The notes below the pieces were generated by a model. It ran no database searches. It had not been told where the DNA came from and worked only from the letters and a program-made list of their open reading frames with translations. Made by a program: the position numbers and the translations under genes. Positions 1-8,988 of a DNA stretch of 64,000 bases are shown piece after piece. Numbering within the stretch: the stretch's first letter is position 1; each line of letters starts with the position of its first letter. Source of the DNA: Guyparkeria sp. SCN-R1 (GTDB lineage: Bacteria; Pseudomonadota; Gammaproteobacteria; Halothiobacillales; Halothiobacillaceae); assembly GCF_003932495.1 (NCBI RefSeq), contig NZ_QZMT01000007.1, forward strand, positions 60,892 to 124,891, read 5' to 3'.

Positions 1-1214
1 TTATGGCGGGCCTCGGCCTGGTGCCGGGGATGCCCAACGCCGCCTTCCTTTTCCTCGCCGCGATTGCCGGTGGTGGCGCCTGGTTGGTATCGCGCCGCCA
101 GGCGACCGAGGCGGCCGAGAAGGCAGCGGCCGAGGCCGCCCCGGCGGAGACCAAGCCCGAGGTCAAGGAATTGACCTGGGACGATGTCCCGCCGGTGGAC
201 CTGATTGGTCTGGAGGTTGGCTACGGCCTGATCCCGCTGGTCGACCGCAACCAGGGGGGGCAGTTGATGCCGCGCATCAAGGGTGTTCGCAAGAAGCTCT
301 CGCAGGACCTGGGTTTCCTGATCTCGACGGTTCACATCCGTGACAACCTCGATCTCAAGCCCAACGAGTACCGCATCAGCCTCAACGGTGTGCCGATCGG
401 CAACGCCGAGATCTTCCCCGACCGCGACATGGCCATCAATCCGGGGCAGGTCTCCGGCGACATCAAGGGCATCCAGACCACCGACCCGGCCTTCGGCCTG
501 AAGGCCTACTGGATCGATCGCGGCCAGAAGGAAGAGGCCCAAGCGCTTGGTTATACCGTGGTCGACCCGGCCACGGTGGTCGCCACCCACCTGTCGCAGA
601 TCCTCGGCGACAATGCCGCCGACCTGTTCGGCTACGAGCAGGCGCAGCAACTGCTCGACACGCTCAAGCAAAACTCGCCGAAACTGGTCGAGGACCTGGT
701 GCCCAAGACCCTGCCGATGACCACCATCGTCGAGGTGCTCGGGCAACTGCTCTCCGAGCGGATCCCGATTCGCGATATCCGCACGATTGCCGAAACCTTG
801 ACGATCCAGGGTCAGCGTACCCAGGACGTCGGGGAATTGACGGAGAGCGTGCGCATGGCGCTGGGCCGGATGATCGTCCAGCACATCAACGGCTTGGCGC
901 CGACCGTGCCGGTCATCACGCTGGATCCACAGTTGGAACAGCTCTTGCTTAACAGTACCCAGCGCGGGAATCAGGCCCCCGGAATCGAGCCCGGCCTGGC
1001 CGAGCGACTGCACAAGTCACTCAAGGACGCGGCCGAGCGTCAGGAGCAGAGTGGCAAGCCGGCCATTCTCCTGGTGGCTCCGCAGATTCGCAGCTGGCTC
1101 TCGCGCATGGTCCGGCACTCGATCCCGACGCTCAGCGTGCTGAGCTATCACGAGATACCGGACAACAAGGAAATACGCGTGGTGGCGAGCGTCGGCAACC
1201 AGAACGAAGGCTGA
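1..1214 (+). CDS. flhA: Flagellar export apparatus protein FlhA, C-terminal part
   Basis: FlhA is the large inner-membrane component of the flagellar type III export gate; its cytoplasmic domain docks chaperone-substrate complexes. The frame is open at the left edge, so about 403 of the usual roughly 700 residues are visible. They start with a last membrane helix after the PGMPN motif (NAAFLFLAAIAGGGAW) and continue through a charged linker into the complete cytoplasmic domain (IGLEVGYGLIPLVD, PILLVAPQIR). The ATG at position 3 is internal and not the true start. flhF follows after a 43-bp gap, the usual flagellar order in polar-flagellated gammaproteobacteria. Identification is by recognised motifs; only the N-terminal export-gate half is missing. 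Confidence 0.96.
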   Translation, partial: MAGLGLVPGMPNAAFLFLAAIAGGGAWLVSRRQATEAAEKAAAEAAPAETKPEVKELTWDDVPPVDLIGLEVGYGLIPLVDRNQGGQLMPRIKGVRKKLSQDLGFLISTVHIRDNLDLKPNEYRISLNGVPIGNAEIFPDRDMAINPGQVSGDIKGIQTTDPAFGLKAYWIDRGQKEEAQALGYTVVDPATVVATHLSQILGDNAADLFGYEQAQQLLDTLKQNSPKLVEDLVPKTLPMTTIVEVLGQLLSERIPIRDIRTIAETLTIQGQRTQDVGELTESVRMALGRMIVQHINGLAPTVPVITLDPQLEQLLLNSTQRGNQAPGIEPGLAERLHKSLKDAAERQEQSGKPAILLVAPQIRSWLSRMVRHSIPTLSVLSYHEIPDNKEIRVVASVGNQNEG

Positions 1215-1257
1215 CGACTCGACCGGATAACCCAACCGCTAAGGGTCTGGTGGATAC

Positions 1258-2784
1258 ATGAAAATCAAGCGAATCATCGCCAGTGACATGCGCGAGGCCA
1301 TGCGCCAGGTGCGGCGCGTGTTCGGTGACGAGGCCGTCATCCTCTCCAACAAGCCGGTCTCCGGCGGGGTGGAGGTGATTGCCGCGATGGACTTCGACGA
1401 GAAGGCGATCCAGCTGGCAGCCGCCCAGCAGTCGGCCAGCCGGATCGCTGGCGCCTCGGAACGGCCGGCGGCGAGGGCCGAGCGCGCCACGCCGGAACAA
1501 GCGTCGCGTCCGGTACAGCCGACCGCGGCCGAGGCCGAGCCGGCGGAGGCCAGCAATGTCGCGCCCAAGACAACCGCCGAGATGCTCGCCGAGCGTAGCC
1601 GCAAGGCCGAATCGGCCGGGTCGACCGAATCAAGCGAGACGCTCGCGTCGTCTGCCGCCGACGAGAGCGAAGACGACCGTGCCGCCTTTTCCGAGGCGCT
1701 TGCCGCCTGGAGCGAGCAGCAGACAGGCCCCTCCGCCGAGTCCACCGCGAATCAGGCGGCCGACGAGCCGGCCGCTCGTTCGTCCAACCGAACCCCATCG
1801 CACTGGGACTGGCTGGTCGAGGATCAGGGCGCGGCCGAGGGGCGCCTGTCGACGCTAACCGAAGAAGTGGCGCAGCTGCGTGACCTGTTCGAACGGCAAT
1901 TGTCGGTCATGGAATGGCACCGTTTCAGCCAGGCGCACCCCGCCGAGGTCTCGACCGTCCAGCGGTTGCAGGATATCGGCCTGCCGACGGGTCTGGCGCG
2001 CGAGCTGGGTCGGGCCGCGGCCCAGGCCCAGCCGGAGCGGGCATTCGTCGAGGCGCTCAAGATGCTTGGCGAGCAGCTCGAGAACCGTGCCGAGGACCCG
2101 GTCGAGGCCGGTGGTACCTATGCCTTCGTCGGCCCGACCGGCGTGGGCAAGACCACCACGCTTGCCAAGCTGGCCGCCCGCGCGGTGCTGCACCGTGGGC
2201 GCGACTCGGTGGCACTGATCAGCACGGATCGCTTTCGCATCGGCGCCCAGGAGCAGTTGCGCAACTACGCCCGTATCCTTAACGTGCCATTGCATATTGC
2301 CCGTGATGAGACGCATCTGGCGCAGTTGCTCGAGGCCGTGTCCGACCGGCACCTGGTGCTGATCGACACCTCCGGGATGTCGCAGCGCGATTTCCGCATG
2401 ATGCAGAAACTCGAGGCCCTGATGGGGGCGGGCGAGGCGGTCAAGCTGCTGCTGGTGCTGTCGGCCAATGCCCAGTACCCGGCCCTCGAGGACGTCAAGA
2501 AACGCTTTGCCGGCCTGCCGTTGCACGGCACCGTGCTGACCAAGCTCGACGAGACCGTCCTGCTCGGCGGCGGCCTGGCCGCCCTGGTTCGCCCGCTGGC
2601 CGGTGTCGACGGTGAGCCGCGTCGCCTGCCGCTGGTTTGCGCGGGGGTCGGCCAGCGCGTCCCGGAGGATCTCTGGTTCCCGAAGGCGGCCGACCTGATC
2701 AAGCAGGCCCTGGAAATGGGGCAGTCACAACTCGAACACACCGACCGGGATGATCCGCTGTGGATGCTCAATCAAGCCGGATGA
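1258..2784 (+). CDS. flhF: Flagellar SRP-family GTPase FlhF
   Basis: FlhF is an SRP/SRalpha-type GTPase that marks the cell pole for flagellum assembly. The 508 residues divide into a short N-terminal B-domain (MKIKRIIASDMREAM), an acidic, alanine-rich low-complexity linker (about residues 60-180), and a C-terminal NG domain. The P-loop is GPTGVGKTT at 292-300. Further motifs are STDRFRIGAQEQLR near 322-335 and LIDTSGM near 368-374, where most relatives have DTAG, then TKLDE near 430. The stop overlaps the fleN start as ATGA, indicating translational coupling with its antagonist. The DTSG substitution is conservative and need not affect GTP hydrolysis. Confidence 0.97.
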   Translation: MKIKRIIASDMREAMRQVRRVFGDEAVILSNKPVSGGVEVIAAMDFDEKAIQLAAAQQSASRIAGASERPAARAERATPEQASRPVQPTAAEAEPAEASNVAPKTTAEMLAERSRKAESAGSTESSETLASSAADESEDDRAAFSEALAAWSEQQTGPSAESTANQAADEPAARSSNRTPSHWDWLVEDQGAAEGRLSTLTEEVAQLRDLFERQLSVMEWHRFSQAHPAEVSTVQRLQDIGLPTGLARELGRAAAQAQPERAFVEALKMLGEQLENRAEDPVEAGGTYAFVGPTGVGKTTTLAKLAARAVLHRGRDSVALISTDRFRIGAQEQLRNYARILNVPLHIARDETHLAQLLEAVSDRHLVLIDTSGMSQRDFRMMQKLEALMGAGEAVKLLLVLSANAQYPALEDVKKRFAGLPLHGTVLTKLDETVLLGGGLAALVRPLAGVDGEPRRLPLVCAGVGQRVPEDLWFPKAADLIKQALEMGQSQLEHTDRDDPLWMLNQAG

Positions 2785-3674
2785 CACTCCAGCCCACCAT
2801 TAGCGGCCACGACCAGGCCGACGGGGCGCGCTACGCCAATGCCAATCGCCCGGTGCGGGTGATCGCCGTGACCAGCGGCAAGGGCGGCGTGGGCAAGACC
2901 AACGTCTCGGTCAACCTTTCCGTGGCACTCGCCCGCAGCGGCGAGCGGGTGGTGTTGATGGATGCCGACCTGGGGCTCGGCAACGTCGATGTCCTGCTTG
3001 GTCTACAGTCCCGGGGCAATCTGTCCCACGTGCTTTCCGGCGAGGCGACTCTCGACGAGATCATGCTCGAAGGCCCCGAGGGTATCGGCATCCTGCCGGC
3101 CGCTAGCGGGGTGGCCAGCATGGCCGGTCTGACGGCCGCCGAGAATGCCGGACTGATCTCGGCCTTCTCCGGCATGCGCTGGCCGGTCGACACCCTGGTC
3201 GTCGATTCGGCCGCGGGCATCGCCGACTCGGTGGTGCGCTTCGCCGAGGCTGCCAGCGAGGTCGTGGTGGTGGTCTGCGACGAGCCGGCCTCAATCACCG
3301 ATGCCTACGCCGTCATCAAGGTGCTATCGCGTGAACACGACGTCACCCGTTTCCACGTGGTCGCAAACATGGTGCGCGATGCTGCCGAGGGCCGGCGCCT
3401 GTTCGAGAAACTCTCGGTGGCCGCCAAGCGCTTCCTCGACGTGACGCTCACCCACATGGGGTCGGTGCCGTTCGACGATTACCTGCGTCGGGCCGTGCAG
3501 CGTCAGAAGACCGTCGTGCAGCTCTACGGCGGGGCGAAGTCGACGCGGGCGTTCACGGCGATGGCCGACAAGGTCAATCAGTGGCCGGTGCCGCGCGGGC
3601 CGCAGGGGCAGTTGCAGTTTTTCGTCGAGCGACTGGTGAACAACGCCGAGCTGGACCCCGAGAACCTGTTATGA
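2781..3674 (+). CDS. fleN: Flagellar number regulator FleN (FlhG), MinD-like ATPase
   Basis: FleN/FlhG is a MinD-type ATPase that limits flagellar number by acting on FlhF and, in many species, on the master regulator FleQ. The deviant Walker A motif is visible as SGKGGVGKTNVSVNLS, followed by MDADLGLGNVDVLLG and VDSAAGI. The ATG at 2781 was chosen because it overlaps the flhF stop (ATGA); a GTG at 2760 would add seven residues inside flhF. The product is 297 residues, normal for the family. Its own stop overlaps the fliA start in the same ATGA manner, so flhF-fleN-fliA form one coupled unit. Confidence 0.96.
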   Translation: MTLQPTISGHDQADGARYANANRPVRVIAVTSGKGGVGKTNVSVNLSVALARSGERVVLMDADLGLGNVDVLLGLQSRGNLSHVLSGEATLDEIMLEGPEGIGILPAASGVASMAGLTAAENAGLISAFSGMRWPVDTLVVDSAAGIADSVVRFAEAASEVVVVVCDEPASITDAYAVIKVLSREHDVTRFHVVANMVRDAAEGRRLFEKLSVAAKRFLDVTLTHMGSVPFDDYLRRAVQRQKTVVQLYGGAKSTRAFTAMADKVNQWPVPRGPQGQLQFFVERLVNNAELDPENLL

Positions 3675-4393
3675 ATGCACGCGCCATGTATCAGAACGTT
3701 CAGGCCGGATCGACCGAAGCCCTGGTGGCCAAGCACGCTGACCTGGTCAAGCGAGTGGCTTTTCACCTGCTCGGGCGTCTGCCCTCCCATGTGCAGGCCG
3801 AGGATCTGATACAGGCGGGCATGGTCGGGCTGCTCGACGCTGCCCGCCTGTTCGATGGCGACAAGGGGGCCTCGTTCGAGACCTACGCCGGCTTGCGCAT
3901 TCGCGGCGCAATGCTCGACGAGGTGCGCCGCAACGACTGGGCGCCGCGCTCGGTCTATCGTCGCCAGCGGGAAATCGCGCAGACGGTGGCCGCCATCGAG
4001 GCCGACACCGGTCGCGAGGCGCGAGATGCCGAGGTCTGCGAGCGCATGGGCATCACCCTCAACGAGTACCACGCCGCCATCAGTGATTCCTCCTCGGTAC
4101 ACGTCGGTTCGCTGGATCACGGCGGCGAGGCGGAAAACGAGACCTTCGACATTGCCGACCCGAATAGCCAGCAACCCGACGAGGCGCTGGCCGAGAACCA
4201 CTTCCAGCGCGATCTTGCCGACTGCATCGACGAGCTGCCGGAACGGGAAAGGCTGGTGATGTCCCTGTACTATGTCGAGGAACTCAACCAAAAAGAGATC
4301 GGCGCGGTGCTCGGCGTCAGCGAGTCGCGCGTCTGTCAGATTCACAACAAGGCGATCATGCGGCTCAAGACCGCGATGAACGCCTGGAAATAG
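3671..4393 (+). CDS. fliA: RNA polymerase sigma-28 factor FliA
   Basis: FliA directs transcription of late flagellar and chemotaxis genes and is held inactive by FlgM until the hook is complete. The 240-residue protein has region 2 (VKRVAFHLLGRLPSHVQAED, LIQAGMVGLLDAARLF, FETYAGLRIRGAMLDEVRRN), region 3 and a region 4 helix-turn-helix (LYYVEELNQKEIGAVLGVSE). The start at 3671 is fixed by the ATGA overlap with fleN; an upstream in-frame ATG at 3581 lies inside fleN. A FliA-type promoter lies immediately downstream at 4416-4442, so FliA probably drives the che genes next to it. Confidence 0.97.
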   Translation: MNARAMYQNVQAGSTEALVAKHADLVKRVAFHLLGRLPSHVQAEDLIQAGMVGLLDAARLFDGDKGASFETYAGLRIRGAMLDEVRRNDWAPRSVYRRQREIAQTVAAIEADTGREARDAEVCERMGITLNEYHAAISDSSSVHVGSLDHGGEAENETFDIADPNSQQPDEALAENHFQRDLADCIDELPERERLVMSLYYVEELNQKEIGAVLGVSESRVCQIHNKAIMRLKTAMNAWK

Positions 4394-4415
4394 GGCGCCG
4401 GGTGCAGAAAAGGGC

Positions 4416-4442
4416 TCAATCTTTTCCGCTCGGCGCCGATAG
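4416..4442 (+). promoter_or_regulatory. Sigma-28 (FliA) promoter for the cheYZAB operon
   Basis: The -35 element TCAATCTT at 4416-4423 is followed by exactly 11 bases and a -10 element GCCGATAG at 4435-4442. The established FliA consensus is TAAAGTTT, 11 bases, GCCGATAA, so seven of eight -10 positions match. It lies in the only sizeable gap of the cluster, between fliA and cheY, about 65 bp before the cheY start. Confidence 0.8.
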
Positions 4443-4507
4443 ACCCTCCTACCCACGTTCGAACAAGGCAACCTGCCTGGTACTGACAAACGATCCCAGG
4501 GGCGAAA

Positions 4508-4894
4508 ATGGACCGAAACATGAAGATCCTCGTGGTGGACGATTTCTCCACGATGCGCCGGATCATCAAGAACCTCCTCAAGGAGCTTGGCTTCACCAAC
4601 CTCGAGGAGGCCGATGATGGCCAGACGGCACTGCCACTGCTCCGGCAGGGCAATTTCGATTTCCTCGTGACCGACTGGAACATGCCGGGCATGACCGGCA
4701 TCGACCTGCTGCGAGCGGTTCGTGCCGACCCGAACCTCGCCAGCCTGCCGGTGCTCATGGTGACCGCCGAGGCCAAGCGGGAACAGATCGTGCTCGCCGC
4801 CCAGGAGGGCGTGAACGGCTACATCGTCAAGCCGTTCAACGGCGCCACCCTCAAGGAGAAGATCGACAAGATCTTCGAACGCGTCGAATCGTAG
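4508..4894 (+). CDS. cheY: Chemotaxis response regulator CheY
   Basis: CheY carries the phosphoryl signal from CheA to the flagellar motor switch. It is a single receiver domain of 128 residues, close to E. coli CheY throughout. The acidic pair sits in [18 protein letters not shown], the phospho-acceptor aspartate in [13 protein letters not shown], the conserved threonine in MVTAEAKR, and the lysine in GYIVKPF. No output domain is present. It is the first gene after the sigma-28 promoter and lies 9 bp upstream of cheZ. An ATG four codons into the frame is a possible alternative start, but the longer form matches the usual family N-terminus. Confidence 0.98.
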   Translation: MDRNMKILVVDDFSTMRRIIKNLLKELGFTNLEEADDGQTALPLLRQGNFDFLVTDWNMPGMTGIDLLRAVRADPNLASLPVLMVTAEAKREQIVLAAQEGVNGYIVKPFNGATLKEKIDKIFERVES

Positions 4895-4903
4895 GGCCCC
4901 GGG

Positions 4904-5677
4904 ATGACTCAAGTACAGGAGCAGGACTTCCAGCCGGTGGTCGGTCGCGAAAAGCGATTGGCCGACGCCCGCGCATTGGTCGAGGCGATCGAGAACGAAG
5001 ATTCGTCGAGCGAAGCGCAGCTGATCGGTGAACTCACGGCGGCCTATTCGGGCAATATCTTCGACGAGGTCGGTCGGATGACCCGTGAGGTACATGACAC
5101 CCTCAGGAGCTTTGCCGAGGACGAGCGACTCGGGGCGCTGGCCGAGGACGAGATGCCGGACGCGCGTGATCGCCTGCGCTACGTGATCACCCTGACCGAG
5201 CAGGCTGCGACCCGCACCTTGACGGTCACCGAAGAGGCCACCCCCACGGCGGAGCAGATCGTCGAGCGCTCGCAACGGCTCAAGGACGAGCTGGCTAAAG
5301 TCGCCGCCAGCGAAGCCGATAACGCTCGTCTGGGGGGCGTGGTCGAGTCGATGACCCGCTACCTGGACTCGACCACCCGCTGTGGCGAGCGACTCAAGGG
5401 GCAGTTCACCGAGATCATGATGGCCCAGGAATTCCAGGATCTGTCCGGTCAGCTCCTGATGCGGGTGATCGATCTGCTCGAGCAGCTCGAGGAAAAGCTC
5501 GTCGGGCTGTTGCAGATTACCGCCCCGGTCCGCAATGCCAAGGGAGAGGACAGCAAGTCCGTCGCCCCGGCCGAGCGTGCCGAGGATGGCGTCGGGCCGC
5601 AGTTGCCCAGCGCCGGCGATAACGTGGTCAAGAATCAGGACGACGTCGACGATCTACTCGCCAGCCTGGGTTTCTGA
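4904..5677 (+). CDS. cheZ: CheY-P phosphatase CheZ
   Basis: CheZ accelerates dephosphorylation of CheY-P. The 257-residue protein is mostly helical. The conserved helix containing MMAQEFQDLSGQLLMRVIDL carries the catalytic glutamine of the family. The C-terminal tail DDVDDLLASLGF matches the short CheY-binding peptide known from enteric CheZ. A low-complexity acidic linker separates the two. It lies between cheY and cheA, the normal order in polar-flagellated gammaproteobacteria. Confidence 0.95.
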   Translation: MTQVQEQDFQPVVGREKRLADARALVEAIENEDSSSEAQLIGELTAAYSGNIFDEVGRMTREVHDTLRSFAEDERLGALAEDEMPDARDRLRYVITLTEQAATRTLTVTEEATPTAEQIVERSQRLKDELAKVAASEADNARLGGVVESMTRYLDSTTRCGERLKGQFTEIMMAQEFQDLSGQLLMRVIDLLEQLEEKLVGLLQITAPVRNAKGEDSKSVAPAERAEDGVGPQLPSAGDNVVKNQDDVDDLLASLGF

Positions 5678-5769
5678 CCCGGTCGATCGAGGGAAATGCC
5701 GGGCCCACGTGGCCGGGCGGGAACGTGGCACACCCCGCCGGGGGTCACAGAGCGCAGTGAGAGGCAAGC

Positions 5770-7908
5770 ATGGCATTCGAACCCGACAACGAGCTGTTGC
5801 AGGACTTCCTGATTGAGGCCGGTGAGCTGCTCAACGGGCTGGATCAGCAGCTGATCGAGCTGGAGCAGTCGCCCGATGACGCGGACCGGCTCAATTCGGT
5901 GTTCCGCGCCTTCCACACCATCAAGGGTGGGGCCGGCTTCCTCGAGGTGCATCCGCTGGTGGAGGTCTGTCACCGCGCCGAGGACATCTTCAACCTGCTG
6001 CGCAACCACGAAATCACCATGAACAGCCGGATCATGGATGTGATGCTGCAGGTAATCGACGTGCTCAACGACATGTTCGATTCCCTGCGCGGCGGTCAGT
6101 ATCCGGAGGACGTCTCCAAGGCCTTCCTCAAGGAAATCGAAGGGCTGGCGCATCAGGATGCGACTGCGCCGGCCGTTGCTCCAGCCCCGAGTGACCTCAC
6201 CAGCGACGATATCCCGGCCGACGAGCCAACGGCCGTGGCCGACGAGGATGATGCCTTCGACCGCATGCTGGCTGACCTCGACGCGGCCGAGTCCGAGGCG
6301 CCGGCGGCAAGCGGTGATTCGGGCGATGACCTGATCAGTGACGACGAGTTCGAGAGCCTGCTCGACGAGTTGCACGGCAAGGGCAAGTTCCAGGCCCCGG
6401 CGCCCGAAGCGAACCCGGCCGCTGCCGAGAAGGCGGCAGGTGCCGCGGATTCCGACGAGATCACCGACGAGGAGTTCGAGGCGGTGCTCGACGAGCTCTA
6501 CGGCAAGGGCAAGGGGCCGACGGTGGCCGCAACTCAGGCCGACGAAAAGCCAGCCGAGGCCGCCGCTCCTGAATCGAAGCCCAAGCCCGAACAGCCATCC
6601 CAGTCGGCTGCCAAGCCCGCGGCCCCGGCCAAGCCTGATGCCACGCCCCCTGGAAACTCCCAGGGAAATTCCCAGGGGAACCCCAAGGCAGCCGAGGCGC
6701 ACAAGGCACCGGTGGAAACCACCGTGCGCGTGGACACCGAGCGACTCGACAGCATCATGAACCTGGTGGGTGAGCTCGTGCTGGTGCGCAACCGCATGAA
6801 CACCCTCAAGACGACTTTCGAGAACGAGGAAATCTCCTCGGTGATTGCCACACTCGACATGGTCACCTCCGATCTGCAGGGCGCGGTGATGAAGACCCGC
6901 ATGCAGCCGGTCAAGAAGGTCTTCGGCCGCTTCCCGCGGGTGGTGCGCGACACCGCGCGCACCCTGGGCAAGGAGGTCAACCTCGAACTCGAGGGCGAGG
7001 ACACCGACCTCGACAAGAACCTGGTCGAGGCGTTGGCCGATCCCCTCATCCACCTGGTGCGCAATGCGGTCGACCACGGCATCGAGATGCCGGACGCCCG
7101 GGAGTCCAACGGCAAGGACCGGGCCGGGACCGTGTTGTTGTCGGCCGCCCAAGAGGGCGATCACATTCGCCTGTCCATTCAGGACGACGGTGCCGGGATG
7201 GACGCCGAAGTGCTGCGTCGCAAGGGCGTCGAGAAAGGGATCGTCGACCCCGACACCGCCGAGCGCCTTACCGACCAGGAATGCTTCGAGCTGATCCTGC
7301 ACCCGGGCTTCTCCACCAAGGATCAGATCTCGGATATCTCCGGCCGCGGCGTGGGCATGGACGTGGTCAAGACCGCGATCACCAAGCTCTCGGGCACCAT
7401 CAGCATCGACTCGGTGCAGGGCGAAGGCACCCAGATCAACATCAAGGTGCCGCTGACGCTGGCGATCCTGCCGACGCTGATGGTGATCGTCTCCGGTCGC
7501 AAGTACGCCATCCCGCTGTCGGTGGTCAACGAGATCTTCGAGATGGCCGACAAGGAAGTGAACGTTGTCGATGGTCAGTCGACCATCACCGTTCGCGACC
7601 GCGCCGTGCCGCTGTTCCGCATGACCGACTGGCTGGCCCTGCGTGGCGAGAAACCCGGCACGCGCTGCGAGACCGACCAGGTGGTCATGGTCCAGCACGG
7701 CGCACAGCTGATGGCCCTGGTGGTCGACTCGGTCATCGGTCAGGAAGAGGTGGTGATCAAGCCGCTGGGCGAGCTGCTGCGGGTGGTCGATGGTTTTGCC
7801 GGCGCGACCATCACCGGCGACGGGCACATCGCCCTGATCCTCGACCTGCCGGGCATGGTGCGCCGCAACACGGGCCGTGGTCGTCAACGTCTGCGTTCGG
7901 TGGCCTGA
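5770..7908 (+). CDS. cheA: Chemotaxis histidine kinase CheA
   Basis: CheA autophosphorylates in receptor arrays and passes phosphate to CheY and CheB. In order, the 712 residues hold an N-terminal Hpt domain with His49 in AFHTIKGGAGF, a long acidic Pro/Ala-rich linker, the dimerisation and catalytic domains (MNLVGELVLVRNRM, LIHLVRNAVDHGIE, GRGVGMDVVK), and a CheW-like C-terminal domain. The linker contains two copies of a short motif, DDEFESLLDELHGKGK and DEEFEAVLDELYGKGK, about 40 residues apart. The 92 bp between cheZ and cheA contain no gene. The start ATG at 5770 follows GAGGCAAGC. Confidence 0.98.
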   Translation: MAFEPDNELLQDFLIEAGELLNGLDQQLIELEQSPDDADRLNSVFRAFHTIKGGAGFLEVHPLVEVCHRAEDIFNLLRNHEITMNSRIMDVMLQVIDVLNDMFDSLRGGQYPEDVSKAFLKEIEGLAHQDATAPAVAPAPSDLTSDDIPADEPTAVADEDDAFDRMLADLDAAESEAPAASGDSGDDLISDDEFESLLDELHGKGKFQAPAPEANPAAAEKAAGAADSDEITDEEFEAVLDELYGKGKGPTVAATQADEKPAEAAAPESKPKPEQPSQSAAKPAAPAKPDATPPGNSQGNSQGNPKAAEAHKAPVETTVRVDTERLDSIMNLVGELVLVRNRMNTLKTTFENEEISSVIATLDMVTSDLQGAVMKTRMQPVKKVFGRFPRVVRDTARTLGKEVNLELEGEDTDLDKNLVEALADPLIHLVRNAVDHGIEMPDARESNGKDRAGTVLLSAAQEGDHIRLSIQDDGAGMDAEVLRRKGVEKGIVDPDTAERLTDQECFELILHPGFSTKDQISDISGRGVGMDVVKTAITKLSGTISIDSVQGEGTQINIKVPLTLAILPTLMVIVSGRKYAIPLSVVNEIFEMADKEVNVVDGQSTITVRDRAVPLFRMTDWLALRGEKPGTRCETDQVVMVQHGAQLMALVVDSVIGQEEVVIKPLGELLRVVDGFAGATITGDGHIALILDLPGMVRRNTGRGRQRLRSVA

Positions 7909-7911
7909 TCG

Positions 7912-8988
7912 ATGCCGATACGCCTTCTGATCGTCGACGACTCGCTTTTCTTCCGCCGCGCCCTGCGGGAAGTCTTCTCCAGTGACCCGCGGCTCGAGGT
8001 GGTGGGCGAGGCGTCCAACGGGCGCCAGGCCGTACTCAAAGCCTGCGAACTCAAGCCCGACATCATCACCATGGACGTCGAGATGCCGATCATGGACGGC
8101 ATCTCGGCGGTACGGCGCATCACCGAACGCTGCCCGACCCCGATTCTGATGCTCTCGGCACTGACCAAGGCCGGGGCCGAGGCCACGCTGGATGCGATCG
8201 ATGCCGGCGCGGTCGACTTCTTCCCCAAGAACGGTGACGACCCGGAAGACACGCTGGCCCGCTCCGGGCGGCGTCTGTGTTCACGGGTGCGGATGCTGGC
8301 CCTGCGCTCGCAGCGGGAATCGGCATCCCCCCCCGCCAGCGCGCGCCAGGACGTGCCCCCAGCTGCCGCCGAACCGCGTCATCGCAGTGGGCGGAACGCA
8401 CCGAGCGGTTTTCTCTCTCGCCAGGGCCTGGTGGTGATCGGTGCCTCGACCGGTGGGCCGGCGGCGGTGCCGGCGGTACTCGGCAAGCTGCCGCCGGACT
8501 TCTCCGTGCCGATCGTGATTGCCCAGCACATGCCCGGCGCCTTTACCGGCCCGTTCGCCCAGCGTCTGAACGATTCCATGCCGATTCGCGTGGTCGAGGC
8601 ATCCGATGGCGAAATGCTGCGTCCGGGTACCGCCTACGTCATTCCCGGCGGCAGGCACGGTGAACTGGCCGGGCGGCCGGGCGCCTACAAACTCAATCTG
8701 CGTGATCCGGTGGCCGATGAACATTACCGACCGAGCGTGAGCCTGGCGTTCTCATCGGCCGCCCGCGTCGCCGGAGACGACCTGCTGGCGGTGGTGCTGA
8801 CCGGCATGGGTGACGACGGCGCCGAAGGGGCCCGTCAGGTCACCGCGGCGCGCGGTCATGTCTGGGCACAGGACCAGGCCACCAGTGTCATCTACGGGAT
8901 GCCGGCGGCCGTGGCCAAGGCGAACCTGGCCGAATCGATCCTGCCGCTGGGGCAGATCGGTGCGGCCATCGGAGGGGCGTTGCGATGA
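7912..8988 (+). CDS. cheB: Chemotaxis protein-glutamate methylesterase CheB
   Basis: CheB removes methyl groups from chemoreceptor glutamates when its receiver domain is phosphorylated. The receiver domain has the acidic pair IVDDS and Asp55 in TMDVEMP. A linker of about 45 residues leads to the esterase domain with the catalytic serine in GASTGGP (Ser179), the histidine in AQHMPGAFTG (about His206) and the aspartate in TGMGDDGAEG. The length of 358 residues is normal. It starts three bases after cheA and its stop overlaps the next ATG. No cheR methyltransferase is present in this part of the operon. Confidence 0.97.
   Translation: MPIRLLIVDDSLFFRRALREVFSSDPRLEVVGEASNGRQAVLKACELKPDIITMDVEMPIMDGISAVRRITERCPTPILMLSALTKAGAEATLDAIDAGAVDFFPKNGDDPEDTLARSGRRLCSRVRMLALRSQRESASPPASARQDVPPAAAEPRHRSGRNAPSGFLSRQGLVVIGASTGGPAAVPAVLGKLPPDFSVPIVIAQHMPGAFTGPFAQRLNDSMPIRVVEASDGEMLRPGTAYVIPGGRHGELAGRPGAYKLNLRDPVADEHYRPSVSLAFSSAARVAGDDLLAVVLTGMGDDGAEGARQVTAARGHVWAQDQATSVIYGMPAAVAKANLAESILPLGQIGAAIGGALR

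Noticed and set aside
3578..5275. 565-codon open frame on the - strand
   Set aside because: It lies opposite fliA, cheY and cheZ; the composition is that of an antisense shadow in high-GC DNA and no domain is recognisable.
5635..7887. 750-codon open frame on the - strand
   Set aside because: It is antisense to cheA over its full length, with His/Asp-rich shadow composition.
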